A stretch of DNA of 39,453 bases from JAIRTY01 sp050257395 (GCA_050257395.1 JBLMWU010000226.1:1-39453); one strand, 5' to 3'. Shown: positions 24,239 through 32,378, counted from the stretch's first letter. Notes: generated by a model not told the origin, from the sequence alone. Numbers and translations are program-made.

Positions 24239-24979
24239 TCAGGCGGCGGTGCGGAGGGCGGTGAGGTCGAGGCCGAGCCAGTCGCGCAGGCCGGCCTGGC
24301 CCGCCGGGGTGACGGTGACGATCCGGCTGGCCTCCTGGCCGCGCAGCCAGCGCCGGCGCAGCAGCTCGCCGGTCAGGGCGGCGCCCAGGCCGCCGGCCAG
24401 GTGGTGACGGCGCTCGCTCCAGTCCAGGCAGGGCCGCAGCAGCGGCCGGGTGCCCCGGCCCAGCTCGCCGACGTCGATGCCGAAGCCGGCGAAGGCGCTG
24501 GCGCTGTCCGGGGTGAGCAGGTAGGCACCGTCTTTGCTGGCGAGCAGGCCGCGGCCGAGCAGGGCGTCGGTGACGGCGACGCCGACCGCGCCGGCCAGGT
24601 GGTCGTAGCACAGCCGGGCCCAGCGCAGGCTGCGGGCCCGGGTGTCCTGGCGCAGGGAGCGGACCTCGGCGGGCGGGGCGAGCAGGATGAGCATCTCCAG
24701 CATGTCCGCGACCAGGGTGGAGGCGATCGAGTACAGCCGCTGCCGGCCCTGCGCCTGCACCTGGACCAGCCCGCCGGCCACGAGCTTCTTGAGGTGGGCG
24801 CTGGCGAGCGAGCGGGAGATGCCGGCCGCGTCCGCCAGCGCCGACCCGGTCTGGGGCTGCCCGCTGAGCATGGCCAGCAGCAGCTGGGCCCGGTGCTCGT
24901 CCGCGATGAGGCCGGCCACCGCCCAGATCCGCGCCTCGCCGGCCAGCTGGCCGTTGCCGGATGCGCCGTTGCCTGCCAT
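24239..24979 (-). CDS. ArsR-like winged-helix regulator with C-terminal extension
   Basis: This 246-residue protein has an N-terminal winged helix of ArsR type (about residues 18-85: IADEHRAQLLLAMLSGQPQ, then the recognition helix in AAGISRSLASAHLKKLVAGGLV). The remaining 160 residues form a helical domain without a metal-binding CxC, likely for ligand binding or dimerisation. It reads in the same direction as, and 3 bases from, the dehydrogenase, and faces away from the MFS gene. No Shine-Dalgarno is seen; TACAGT at 24986-24991 on this strand lies 6 bases from the ATG, so a leaderless message is plausible. The inverted repeat at 24999-25024 is its likely binding site. Confidence 0.87.
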   Translation of the reverse strand: MAGNGASGNGQLAGEARIWAVAGLIADEHRAQLLLAMLSGQPQTGSALADAAGISRSLASAHLKKLVAGGLVQVQAQGRQRLYSIASTLVADMLEMLILLAPPAEVRSLRQDTRARSLRWARLCYDHLAGAVGVAVTDALLGRGLLASKDGAYLLTPDSASAFAGFGIDVGELGRGTRPLLRPCLDWSERRHHLAGGLGAALTGELLRRRWLRGQEASRIVTVTPAGQAGLRDWLGLDLTALRTAA

Positions 24980-24998
24980 GCGCCCACTGTAACGTGAG

Positions 24999-25024
24999 AA
25001 TTGTCAAACGCCGGTTTGACAATT
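24999..25024. promoter_or_regulatory. Perfect inverted-repeat operator between ArsR-like and MFS genes
   Basis: AATTGTCAAAC and GTTTGACAATT are exact reverse complements, 11 bp each, with GCCG between. The repeat is centred between the two divergent starts and is much richer in AT than its surroundings. Ten bases outside the inner TTGACA of each arm lies a -10-like hexamer: TACAGT on the minus strand and TAGCGT (25032-25037) on the plus. A bound regulator would block both genes. Confidence 0.85.
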
Positions 25025-25044
25025 GCGCGGCTAGCGTGGCTGTC

Positions 25045-26313
25045 ATGTCAGATGCCAGCGGTTCTTTCCTGGTGCCCAGGCGCGGCTGGGCCCGGGTCGC
25101 GTTCGCGATGTTCGCCGTGGGCTGGGGAGCGAACCAGTTCTCGCCCATGCTGATCGTCTACCGGCAGGCCCTGGGGCTGACGGCGGGCGCGCTGGCGGGC
25201 CTGTTCGTCGTGTACGCGGCGGCGCTCATCCCCGGGCTGCTGATCGGCGGGCCCGCATCCGACCGGTTCGGCCGGCGCCCGGTGGTGATCCCGTTCGTGG
25301 CGCTGTCGCCGGTGGCCACGCTGCTGCTGGTGCTCGGCCCGCACTCGCTGCCGCTGATCATCGTCGGCCGCGCACTCGCCGGGGTCTGCTCGGGGGTGGT
25401 GTTCGGCGCGGCCACCGCCTGGGTGCAGGAACTGTCACCCGATCCCGGGGTGAGCGCGCGGCGGTCAGCGGTGGCGCTGTCGGCCGGGTTCGGGCTCGGC
25501 CCGTTCGTCGCCGCGATGATCGCCGAGTGGGCGCCGGACCCGCTGCTGGCCGCCTACCTGCCGCACCTGGTGATCGGCACGGCCGCGTTGGCCGCCGTGC
25601 TGCCCGCACCGGAGACCTTCGGCGGGCGGGCCGGGCCTGGCCCGGCGGCCGGACCTGCCCGCCGCTGGCCGCCTGGCGCGGTGCGGACCCGCGAGTTCTG
25701 GCTTGCGGTGGCGCCCGCCGCGCCCTGGGTGTTCGGGTGCGCGGCCCTGGCCCTGGTGGTGCTCCCCGAGCAGGCCGCCGGCAGCGGCAGCCCGTCAGTC
25801 GGCTTCGCCGGGGTGATCACGATCCTGACGCTCGGCTCGGGGGTCGCGGTGCAGCCGCTGGCCCGGCGGCTGGAAGGCCGCTGGCGGCTGTCCGGCAACG
25901 TCGCCGGGCTGGCCAGCGCGGCGGCGGCGGCGCTGCTGGGCGCCGTGGTGGTGATGTCGGCCAGCCGGGTGCTGGCGCTGGCCGCAGCGGTCCTGTTCGG
26001 CCTCGGCTACGGCCTGTGCCTGGTTTCCGGGTTGCGCGCCACCGAGCGGCTGGCGGGGCGGCGGGAGCACGGCGCCGCGGTGGCGTGCTTCTACGTGCTG
26101 ACCTACCTCGGCTTCGGCTTCCCCTACCTCGCCGACGGCCTGGACCTGCTGGCCGGCCGGGTAGCGGCGTTCGTCATGCTGGCCGCTGTCGCCGCCGCGC
26201 TGGCTGGCTGGGCCGCCGCCTGGGCGGTGCGGACGGCCCGCACGGCCAGCCAGCCTGGCCTGGCGCCCAACGGAACGGTGCCCGTGCCGGCAAGCCCGGC
26301 GCGGCGGCGGTGA
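25045..26313 (+). CDS. MFS transporter
   Basis: This 422-residue protein has about 12 membrane segments of the major facilitator superfamily. The loop between segments 2 and 3 has GGPASDRFGRRPVV, the classic MFS motif A, and GRALAGVCSGVVFGAATAWVQEL corresponds to segment 4. The C-terminal half opens with EFWLAVAPAAPWVFG. A sugar-, acid- or drug-type substrate cannot be told apart. The ATG (MSDASGSFLVPRRGW) has no Shine-Dalgarno and lies 7 bases after TAGCGT, so it may be leaderless. It is controlled by the shared operator at 24999, and could import or export the substrate of the dehydrogenase. Confidence 0.9.
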   Translation: MSDASGSFLVPRRGWARVAFAMFAVGWGANQFSPMLIVYRQALGLTAGALAGLFVVYAAALIPGLLIGGPASDRFGRRPVVIPFVALSPVATLLLVLGPHSLPLIIVGRALAGVCSGVVFGAATAWVQELSPDPGVSARRSAVALSAGFGLGPFVAAMIAEWAPDPLLAAYLPHLVIGTAALAAVLPAPETFGGRAGPGPAAGPARRWPPGAVRTREFWLAVAPAAPWVFGCAALALVVLPEQAAGSGSPSVGFAGVITILTLGSGVAVQPLARRLEGRWRLSGNVAGLASAAAAALLGAVVVMSASRVLALAAAVLFGLGYGLCLVSGLRATERLAGRREHGAAVACFYVLTYLGFGFPYLADGLDLLAGRVAAFVMLAAVAAALAGWAAAWAVRTARTASQPGLAPNGTVPVPASPARRR

Positions 26314-26496
26314 CCGGGGCACCAGGGTGCCAGGGTGAGGTCTCTCCCGGCGCTCTGATCGGTACCTCGCCCGCGGGGAGGTGCCAGACGTCGGCGGGGC
26401 CCTGATGTGGCAGGGGCGCAGCCAGCCCCGCGCCTCGCCGCAGCCCAGCACTGAGAACGCCTGAACTCCAAGCGCGTCACAAGCCGGCTGGCCAGG

Positions 26497-26535
26497 CTAG
26501 CTTGAATACAGTTAATATAACCGTAGTCGAGCTAG
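26497..26535. promoter_or_regulatory. Inverted repeat around an AT-rich promoter-like core
   Basis: CTAGCTTGA at 26497-26505 and TCGAGCTAG at 26527-26535 are reverse complements with one mismatch. Between them is the most AT-rich stretch of the area, containing GTTAATATAAC and a TAATAT hexamer. It ends 9 bases before the ATPase gene start and overlaps its ribosome site. It may be a promoter with an operator or a leader hairpin. Confidence 0.4.
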
Positions 26536-26544
26536 GGAGCGGAG

Positions 26545-28077
26545 TTGGACGGCCGGGCCTGGGGCAAGCCAGCGGATGTCTTCGGCCGGGACACGGAATG
26601 GGCGGACCTGGCTGACTTCGTGCATTCGGGGTTGCCGGGACTGCGGATCGCCGTGGTCTACGGGAGACGGCGGCAGGGCAAGTCGTACCTGCTGCGCCGG
26701 CTCGCCGATGCCGTCGGCGGGCTGTATCACCTGGCCACCGAGCAGGCTGAACCGGTCTCGCTGCGCCGGTTCGGCGACTCGCTGGCCGCCTGGGCGGGGC
26801 TGCCGGCCGGCGGGTTCGGGTTCGGCGGCTGGGAGCAGGCGCTGCGGGCAGCCGTGGAGGTGCTGGCCACGCGCGTGAGTACGCCGGCTTCCCCCGGCGG
26901 GCCGGCGCTGCTGGTCCTCGATGAGTTCCCGTACCTGGTCGAGGAGACGGCCGGGCTGCCATCGATCGTGCAGTCCCTCTACGACAGCCTGGGACCGGGT
27001 GCGGGGCCGGGCGCGGCACCGTTGCGGCTGGTCCTGTGCGGGTCGGCGATCTCGGTCATGGCGGACCTGCTGTCCGGGACCAGGGCGCTGCGCGGCCGGG
27101 CCGCGCTCGAGCTGCGAATCCGGCCGTTCAGCTACCGGGACACGCGGGCGTACTGGGGCATCGCGAACCCCGCCGCGGCCTTCGCGCACCACGCCATCGT
27201 CGGCGGCACGCCGGGCTACCGGGAACTGGTGCCCGAGCCGCGCGTGCCCGAGGACGCCGGGCAGCTTGGCGGCTGGCTGGCGCGGAACGTGCTGCGTCCG
27301 GTCATGCCGCTGTTCGACGAGGCCCGCCGGGTCGTGCACGAGGACCCGCGCATCCGCGACACCGCCGCCTACAGTTCGATCCTCGCGGCCGTGGCGGCGG
27401 GGGAGTCCTCGCCGACGAAGATCGGCGGACTGCTCGGCCGCCCGGCCACCTCACTGGTGCACCAGCTCACCACGCTGCGGTCGGCCGGCTTCATCGACCG
27501 CCGCCACGACCTGCTCCTGGACCGGCGGCCCGTGATCACGGTCGCCGACCCGATGGTGCGATTCCACCGGCTCGTCATCGAGCCGTACCTGGCCGATCTT
27601 GAGGCAGGCCGGGCGCGCCAGGTCTGGGCCGAGGCGGAACACACGGTGGAATCCAAGATCTTCGGGCCGCATTTCGAGACGCTCGCCGCTGAGTGGGTCG
27701 CCCGGCATGCCGCCGCGGAAGCCGGGCTCATGGTGGGCCCGGTCGGGCAGACCGTCATCGCCTGCCGGCAGCACGGGGCCGGCCACGAGATCGACGTCCT
27801 GGCGCTCGCCCGCGGTGCCCTGCCGCGGACCTCCGGCGCACCGGTCGCGTTCATCGGCGAGGCCAAGCACCGTGACCGGCGGCCCGGCCTGGCCGAGCTG
27901 CGCAGGCTCCAGCACCTCCGCGGGCTCCTGACAGCCGCCGGGCACGACGCGGCCGGCGCCGCACTCGGCCTCTTCAGCGCGGCGGGCTTCACCCCGGAAC
28001 TGGCCGCCGAGGCCGCCGGTGCCCAGGGCAAGATCCTCCTCGCCCCGCTGGAGATGCTCTACGCCGGGCCGCCGTGA
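26545..28077 (+). CDS. AAA ATPase with PD-(D/E)XK-like C-terminal domain
   Basis: This 510-residue protein belongs to the STAND-like/archaeal-type ATPases of the DUF234 kind. Walker A is YGRRRQGKS with Lys46 and Walker B is LLVLDEFPYL; LRLVLCGSAISVM is the sensor-1 strand. A winged helix follows (about 275-330: KIGGLLGRPATSLVHQLTTLRSAGFI). The C-terminal domain has HEIDVLAL (Asp417) and FIGEAK (Glu439, Lys441), the spacing of a PD-(D/E)XK nuclease site. The function of such proteins is unknown; they occur in variable regions and may be defence or toxin-like. The start is TTG with GGGAG 5 bases ahead. It converges on lutC with no evident partner gene. Confidence 0.8.
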   Translation: MDGRAWGKPADVFGRDTEWADLADFVHSGLPGLRIAVVYGRRRQGKSYLLRRLADAVGGLYHLATEQAEPVSLRRFGDSLAAWAGLPAGGFGFGGWEQALRAAVEVLATRVSTPASPGGPALLVLDEFPYLVEETAGLPSIVQSLYDSLGPGAGPGAAPLRLVLCGSAISVMADLLSGTRALRGRAALELRIRPFSYRDTRAYWGIANPAAAFAHHAIVGGTPGYRELVPEPRVPEDAGQLGGWLARNVLRPVMPLFDEARRVVHEDPRIRDTAAYSSILAAVAAGESSPTKIGGLLGRPATSLVHQLTTLRSAGFIDRRHDLLLDRRPVITVADPMVRFHRLVIEPYLADLEAGRARQVWAEAEHTVESKIFGPHFETLAAEWVARHAAAEAGLMVGPVGQTVIACRQHGAGHEIDVLALARGALPRTSGAPVAFIGEAKHRDRRPGLAELRRLQHLRGLLTAAGHDAAGAALGLFSAAGFTPELAAEAAGAQGKILLAPLEMLYAGPP

Positions 28078-28080
28078 CCC

Positions 28081-28096
28081 GCACCGCCCGGGGTGC
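28081..28096. terminator. Short hairpin between convergent genes
   Basis: GCACC at 28081-28085 pairs with GGTGC at 28092-28096 across six bases. It lies in the 21-base gap between the ATPase and lutC stop codons. The stem is short, so this is a weak call. Confidence 0.3.
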
Positions 28097-28098
28097 CG

Positions 28099-28758
28099 TC
28101 AGCGCCCGGCCGGGGCGACGAGGATGACCTCCAGGGTGCGGGGGCCGTGCACGCCTTCGACGCGGTCGAGTTCGATGTCGCTGGTCGCGGACGGGCCGCT
28201 GATCCAGGTGAGCGGCTGGCCGGGGGTGAGCCGGGCGAGTGCCTCGGGGACCAGGCCCACCACCTGGGCAGCCTGGATGACGCACAGGTGGTAGTCGGGG
28301 ATGAGGCTCAGCGCGCGGCGGCCCTGGCCGGCCGAGCCGTCCAGCACGATGGTCCCGGTCTCGGCGATGGCCACCGCCGCCCCGGTGATGACGCCGTCGG
28401 TCGCGTCCAGGCCGGCGTGGGACAGGCCGTCGCCGGTGACGAACTCCACGGCGGGCAGCAGGGCCGCCAGTTCGGCCAGGTCCAGCCCGGCCTGGTCCAG
28501 CCCGGGCGGGACGGCCAGCCGCCGGGATTCTCGTTCCGTCACTGCGGCGGCGGCCTGCGCCGTGAGGTCGCCGGGGCCGCAGCGCCGCACCCGCGCGCGG
28601 TAGTCGGTCAGCCGCTCCGCCAGCCGGTCCAGCAGGTCCGCGGCACCCAGGCCGCTGGCCGCCCGGTAGTCACGCGGGACCGGGCTGGCACCCGGCGGGG
28701 CGGGGTTGCCGAGCGCGGTGCGGATGCGGCCCAGCACCTCGTCGCGCGCGGCGCTCAT
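28099..28758 (-). CDS. lutC: LutC, lactate utilisation protein
   Basis: This 219-residue LUD-domain protein is the third subunit of the LutABC complex that oxidises L-lactate to pyruvate. VTGAAVAIAETGTIVLDGS and SLIPDYHLCVIQAAQVVG are typical of the domain, as is WISGPSATSDIEL near the end. It contains no cysteine cluster, in keeping with LutC. The ATG overlaps the lutB stop by 4 bases (ATGA), indicating translational coupling. It is the last gene of the lacI-lutABC unit and converges on the AAA ATPase gene. Confidence 0.93.
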   Translation of the reverse strand: MSAARDEVLGRIRTALGNPAPPGASPVPRDYRAASGLGAADLLDRLAERLTDYRARVRRCGPGDLTAQAAAAVTERESRRLAVPPGLDQAGLDLAELAALLPAVEFVTGDGLSHAGLDATDGVITGAAVAIAETGTIVLDGSAGQGRRALSLIPDYHLCVIQAAQVVGLVPEALARLTPGQPLTWISGPSATSDIELDRVEGVHGPRTLEVILVAPAGR

Positions 28759-30314
28759 CCCTCTGCCTTCCTCGCGGGACGTCGTGCCGGGGGCGCGCCA
28801 GCCGACTCTTCGCCTGGTCGTGCCGGAGGCGCGCCGGCAGGCCGGCGGCCGCCCTGGTGCTCGTCCCGCCACCACTCGCGGAACGTCTGGGCTGGCGGGA
28901 CGGGCGCGTCCCGTGCCCCGGTCCAGGCGGACAGCGGGGGCGGCAGCCGGCGGATCCGGCCGCGGCGGCCCAGCACCCGGCCCAGCCGCCCGGCCCGCTG
29001 CGCCGCCGCGAACCGGGCGGGGCTGGCCATCACCCAGGCGGCGGCGGCCATGGTGACCGCTTCCGGGCTGGGCGTCCGGCGGGCGGCGGCCGCCTGCTCC
29101 ACGTGCCGGGCCCGCAGGTGCACCAGGATGGACGGGATGTCGATCTTCACGGGGCAGACGTCGTAGCAGGCCCCGCACAGCGAGGAGGCGTACGGCAGCG
29201 ACGCGTTGTCCTCCACCCCGGTGAGCTGGGGGGAGAGGATCGCGCCGATCGGGCCGGGATAGACCGAGCCGTACGCGTGACCGCCGGTGCGCTCGTAGAC
29301 CGGGCACACGTTCATGCAGGCCGAGCAGCGGATGCAGTGCAGCGCGTCCCGCCCGGCCGGGTCGGCCAGCGCGGCGGTGCGGCCGTTGTCCAGCAGCACC
29401 AGGTGGAAGTTCTGCGGGCCGTCGCCGGGGGTCACGCCCGTCCACATCGAGGTGTAGGGGTTCATCCGCTCGCCGGTCGAGGACCGCGGCAGCAGCTGCA
29501 GGAAGACCTCCAGGTCCCGCCAGGCGGGGATGACCTTCTCGATCCCCATGACGCTGATCAGCGTCTCCGGCAGGGTCAGGCACATCCGCCCGTTGCCCTC
29601 GGACTCCACCACGCACAGCGTGCCGGTCTCCGCGATGGCGAAGTTCGCGCCGCTGATGCCGACCTTGGCGGACAGGAACCGGCGGCGCAGGTGCAGCCGC
29701 GCCGCCTCGGTCAGGGCAGCAGGCCGGTCGGTGAGGCCGGGGTCCACTCCGGCCATCTCGCGCAGGAAGATCTCCCGGATCTCGGCCCGGTTGCGGTGGA
29801 TGGCCGGCACCAGGATGTGGGAGGGCCGGTCGTGGCCGAGCTGGCAGATCAGCTCCGCCAGGTCGGTCTCCCAGGCGGCGACGCCCGCGGTGGCGAGGGC
29901 GTCGTTGAGCCCGATCTCGTCGGTGACGATCGACTTGACCTTGACCACGCTGTCGGCGCCGGTGGCCTGGACCAGGCCGGTGATGACGCGGTTCGCCTCG
30001 TTCGCGTCCCGGGCCCAGTGCACCGTCCCGCCGCGGGCGGTGACCTGGCGCTCCAGCTCCTCCAGGTAGTGGTCCAGGTGGCGCATGGTGTGCGCCTTGA
30101 TGGCCTGGCCCGCCGCCCGCAGCTGCTCCCAGTCGGGCAGCTCGGACACCACCGCGGCGCGCTTGGCGCGGATGGTGGCGGTGGCGCGGCCCAGGTTGCG
30201 GCGCAGCTGGGTGTCGCCGAGGGCGGTGCGGGCGGCGGCGGGGAACGGCTCGTCCCCGCGCAGGTGCCCCACCCCGCGCGGCGCCGCTGGCAGCCCGAGG
30301 AACGTGCTGCTCAC
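28755..30314 (-). CDS. lutB: LutB, iron-sulfur lactate utilisation protein
   Basis: This 519-residue protein combines a LUD domain (about residues 60-290, with ISGANFAIAETGTLCVVESEGNGRM cut into its conserved parts) with a C-terminal two-cluster ferredoxin region: CIRCSACMNVCP and CGACYDVCP bind two 4Fe-4S clusters. It passes electrons from lactate within LutABC. The GTG start overlaps the lutA stop (GTGA). An Arg/Pro/Gly-rich tail of about 40 residues follows the ferredoxin part and is longer than usual. Residues further upstream in frame are shadow of lutA and are left out. Confidence 0.94.
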   Translation of the reverse strand: MSSTFLGLPAAPRGVGHLRGDEPFPAAARTALGDTQLRRNLGRATATIRAKRAAVVSELPDWEQLRAAGQAIKAHTMRHLDHYLEELERQVTARGGTVHWARDANEANRVITGLVQATGADSVVKVKSIVTDEIGLNDALATAGVAAWETDLAELICQLGHDRPSHILVPAIHRNRAEIREIFLREMAGVDPGLTDRPAALTEAARLHLRRRFLSAKVGISGANFAIAETGTLCVVESEGNGRMCLTLPETLISVMGIEKVIPAWRDLEVFLQLLPRSSTGERMNPYTSMWTGVTPGDGPQNFHLVLLDNGRTAALADPAGRDALHCIRCSACMNVCPVYERTGGHAYGSVYPGPIGAILSPQLTGVEDNASLPYASSLCGACYDVCPVKIDIPSILVHLRARHVEQAAAARRTPSPEAVTMAAAAWVMASPARFAAAQRAGRLGRVLGRRGRIRRLPPPLSAWTGARDAPVPPAQTFREWWRDEHQGGRRPAGAPPARPGEESAGAPPARRPARKAEG

Positions 30315-31048
30315 GAGCTGTCCTGCGTGGACGCGAGGATCTCGGCCAGATGGACGGTGCGGGTGCCCGCGCGCAGCCGGGACAGGCCGCCGCCGATGTG
30401 CATCAGGCACGAGCTGTCACCCGCCGTGCACACCTCCGCGCGGGTCGCCAGCACCCCGCGCATCTTGTCGGCCAGCATCGCCGTGGACACGTCCGGGTTC
30501 TTGAGGGCGAACGTGCCGCCGAATCCGCAGCAGACCTCCGCGTCCGGCAGCTCCACCAGGTCCAGGCCGCGGACCTGGCGCAGCAGCCGCAGCGGCCGGT
30601 CACCGACCCCCAGCAGGCGCAGCGAATGACAGGTCGGGTGGTAGGTGACCCGGTGCGGGTAGTACGCGCCCACGTCCTCCACCCCCAGCACGTCGATCAG
30701 CAGCTCGGACAGCTCGTAGGTGCGGGCCGCCACCGCCCCGGCCCGGGCGGCCAGGTCCTCGTTCCCCAGCCGGCGGGCCACCATGGCGTGCTGGTGCCGG
30801 ATCGACCCGGCGCACGACCCGGATGGCACCACCACCGCCTCGCAGCCGGAGAACACCTCCACGTACCGGCGCACCAGCGGCAGCGCGTCGTGCTGGTAGC
30901 CGGTGTTGACATGCATCTGCCCGCAGCAGGTCTGCGCCTCCGGGAACACCACCTCATGCCCCAGCCGCTCGAGCAGCGCGACCGTGGCCCGGCCCACGCC
31001 GGGGAAGAGGGTGTCCCCGAGGCAGGTCACGAACAGCGCGATCTGCAC
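30311..31048 (-). CDS. lutA: LutA, CCG-domain lactate utilisation protein
   Basis: This 245-residue protein has two cysteine-rich CCG domains: QTCCGQMHVNTGY with SGSCAG, and EVCCGFGGTFALKNPDVS with HPTCHS and DSSCLMH. These domains bind an iron-sulfur cofactor, as in heterodisulfide reductase and GlpC. It starts MQIALFVTCLGDTLFP, typical of LutA/YkgE. The GTG start has GGAGG 6 bases ahead and lies 3 bases after the LacI-type regulator stop, so regulator and lut genes are one transcript. Confidence 0.94.
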   Translation of the reverse strand: MQIALFVTCLGDTLFPGVGRATVALLERLGHEVVFPEAQTCCGQMHVNTGYQHDALPLVRRYVEVFSGCEAVVVPSGSCAGSIRHQHAMVARRLGNEDLAARAGAVAARTYELSELLIDVLGVEDVGAYYPHRVTYHPTCHSLRLLGVGDRPLRLLRQVRGLDLVELPDAEVCCGFGGTFALKNPDVSTAMLADKMRGVLATRAEVCTAGDSSCLMHIGGGLSRLRAGTRTVHLAEILASTQDSS

Positions 31049-31051
31049 CCC

Positions 31052-32077
31052 TCACCTCCCTGCCTGGCTGGACCGGCGGATCACCAGCTCCGGCTCGAAC
31101 ACCACCTGGCGGTGCTGGTGCGACGCCTCGCCCAGGGCCTCGTCCAGCAGCAGCTGGGCGGCGGTCCGCCCGAGCTGCTGCCGCGGCTGGCGGACCGACG
31201 ACAGCGGGACCGCGGCCGCGGCGGCGAAGTCGATGTCGTCATACCCCACGATCGCCAGGTCCTCCGGCACCCGGATCCGGCGGGCCGTCATCCCCTGCAG
31301 CACGCCGAGGGCGAGCAGGTCGTTCGCGCAGAAGACCGCGGTCGGCCGGCGCGGCGGCGGCAGCTCCGCCAGGTCCGCCCCGGCCCGCTGGCCCGCCGTC
31401 ACGTTGAGCGCCGGGGTCTCGATCAGCTGCAGGTCCGCCGCGGGCCTGCCCGCCTTCGCCAGCGCCCGCAGCGCGCCTTCGCGCCGGTCGCTCACCTGGC
31501 GGAAGCTGGGCGGCCCGCCCACGAAGGCGATCCGCTCGTGCCCCTCGGCCAGCAGGTGGGCGACGGCGAGCTCGCCGCCGAGCACGTCGTCCACGGAGAC
31601 CGAGCACTGGCCGCGCGACGGCGATCTGCTGTCCACCAGGACCACCGGGGTGCCCCGCCGCTGCAGCCGGGCCAGGCGATCGCCGTCCGCGGCTACCGGC
31701 GTGATCAGGATGCCCTGCACCCGGTGCTCCTCCAGCAGCTCGAGGTAGTGGGTCTCCTTCGCTTCCTGATCGTCGCTGTTGCACAGGATCACGGCAAGCC
31801 CGGACTCGCTGGCCTCGTCCTCCACCCCGCGCGCCACGTCGGTGAAGAACGGGTTCGCCACGTCCAGCACCACCAGGCCGATGGTGCGGCTGCGGCCGGC
31901 CCGCAGCTGGCGGGCGGACTCGTTCCGGATGAAGCCGAGCTGCGCGATCGCGGCCTGCACCCGGCTGCGGGTGGGCTCGGCCACGATGTCCGGCCGGTTG
32001 AGCACGTTCGAGACGGTGCCCACCGAGACGCCCGCCCGCGCGGCGACATCCCTGATGCTGACCGGCCCAGCTGCCAC
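31052..32077 (-). CDS. LacI-family regulator of the rhamnose/lactate region
   Basis: This 341-residue repressor has an N-terminal LacI helix-turn-helix (SIRDVAARAGVSVGTVSNVLNRPDIV) with the hinge at SARQLRAGRSRTIGLVV, and a periplasmic-binding-protein-like sensor domain to the end (FCANDLLALGVLQGM, VGYDDIDFA). The GTG at 32077 is chosen because GGAGG lies 6 bases ahead; the frame stays open upstream but that part holds operator-like DNA. It is divergent from the rhamnose transport and catabolic genes and runs directly into lutABC. The likely ligand is rhamnose or a pathway intermediate, by context. Confidence 0.93.
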   Translation of the reverse strand: MAAGPVSIRDVAARAGVSVGTVSNVLNRPDIVAEPTRSRVQAAIAQLGFIRNESARQLRAGRSRTIGLVVLDVANPFFTDVARGVEDEASESGLAVILCNSDDQEAKETHYLELLEEHRVQGILITPVAADGDRLARLQRRGTPVVLVDSRSPSRGQCSVSVDDVLGGELAVAHLLAEGHERIAFVGGPPSFRQVSDRREGALRALAKAGRPAADLQLIETPALNVTAGQRAGADLAELPPPRRPTAVFCANDLLALGVLQGMTARRIRVPEDLAIVGYDDIDFAAAAAVPLSSVRQPRQQLGRTAAQLLLDEALGEASHQHRQVVFEPELVIRRSSQAGR

Positions 32078-32114
32078 GACGTCCTCCTGTTCGGGTGCCC
32101 AGTGTGCGGCCCGT

Positions 32115-32132
32115 GATTGGAACGTGTCAATC
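32115..32132. promoter_or_regulatory. LacI-type operator O1
   Basis: GATTGGAACGTGTCAATC is an 18-base palindrome centred on AC|GT with two mismatched pairs (GATTG..ACGT..CAATC matches its complement). A central CG is typical of LacI-family operators. It lies 38 bases upstream of the regulator start, fitting autoregulation. Confidence 0.6.
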
Positions 32133-32303
32133 AGCGGTCCCGGGCGCCGGGGACGGGGTGCCGGCGGCTGGGACCGGGCCGGCACAGCGGATCCGGGTGA
32201 GCCGCTGGCGCCCGGGTCATGCCTGGCCGCCTGCGGTTGGAGCGTATCGCAGCCGGTCCGGGCGGTCGCGAATGTAACGATTCAACCATCCCGGGTGGCC
32301 GGT

Positions 32304-32313
32304 ATTGACACGT
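32304..32313 (+). promoter_or_regulatory. LacI-like half site with TTGACA
   Basis: ATTGACACGT is identical to one arm of O1 read on the other strand, and it also contains a TTGACA -35 hexamer. A palindromic ACGTACGT overlaps its end. It may be a second operator that blocks RNA polymerase at the rhamnose promoter. Confidence 0.4.
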
Positions 32314-32344
32314 ACGTTACGCAGCTTGACACTGCTGCACATAT

Positions 32345-32358
32345 TTGAAACGTTCCAC
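32345..32358. promoter_or_regulatory. LacI-type operator O2
   Basis: TTGAAACGTTCCAC is close to the perfect palindrome TTGAAACGTTTCAA, the usual LacI-family form, with two mismatches. It lies 20 bases upstream of the ABC ATPase start, suiting roadblock or promoter repression of the rhamnose operon. Confidence 0.55.
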
Positions 32359-32378
32359 CCCCGAGAGGAGGCCGGGCC

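Larger units (their letters stand above)
32078..32378. other. Divergent control region of lacI-lutABC and the rhamnose operon
   Basis: These 301 bases carry no gene. They hold three LacI-like operator candidates (32115, 32304 and 32345) and two TTGACA hexamers on the plus strand (32305-32310 and 32326-32331) that could be -35 elements. I cannot find a good -10 at 16-18 bases from either. The GC content falls sharply toward the rhamnose side. Confidence 0.6.

Noticed and set aside
28857..32116. Long plus-strand open frames opposite lutB, lutA and the LacI gene
   Set aside because: They mirror well-supported genes, have no recognisable domain and show the same biased composition as other antisense frames.
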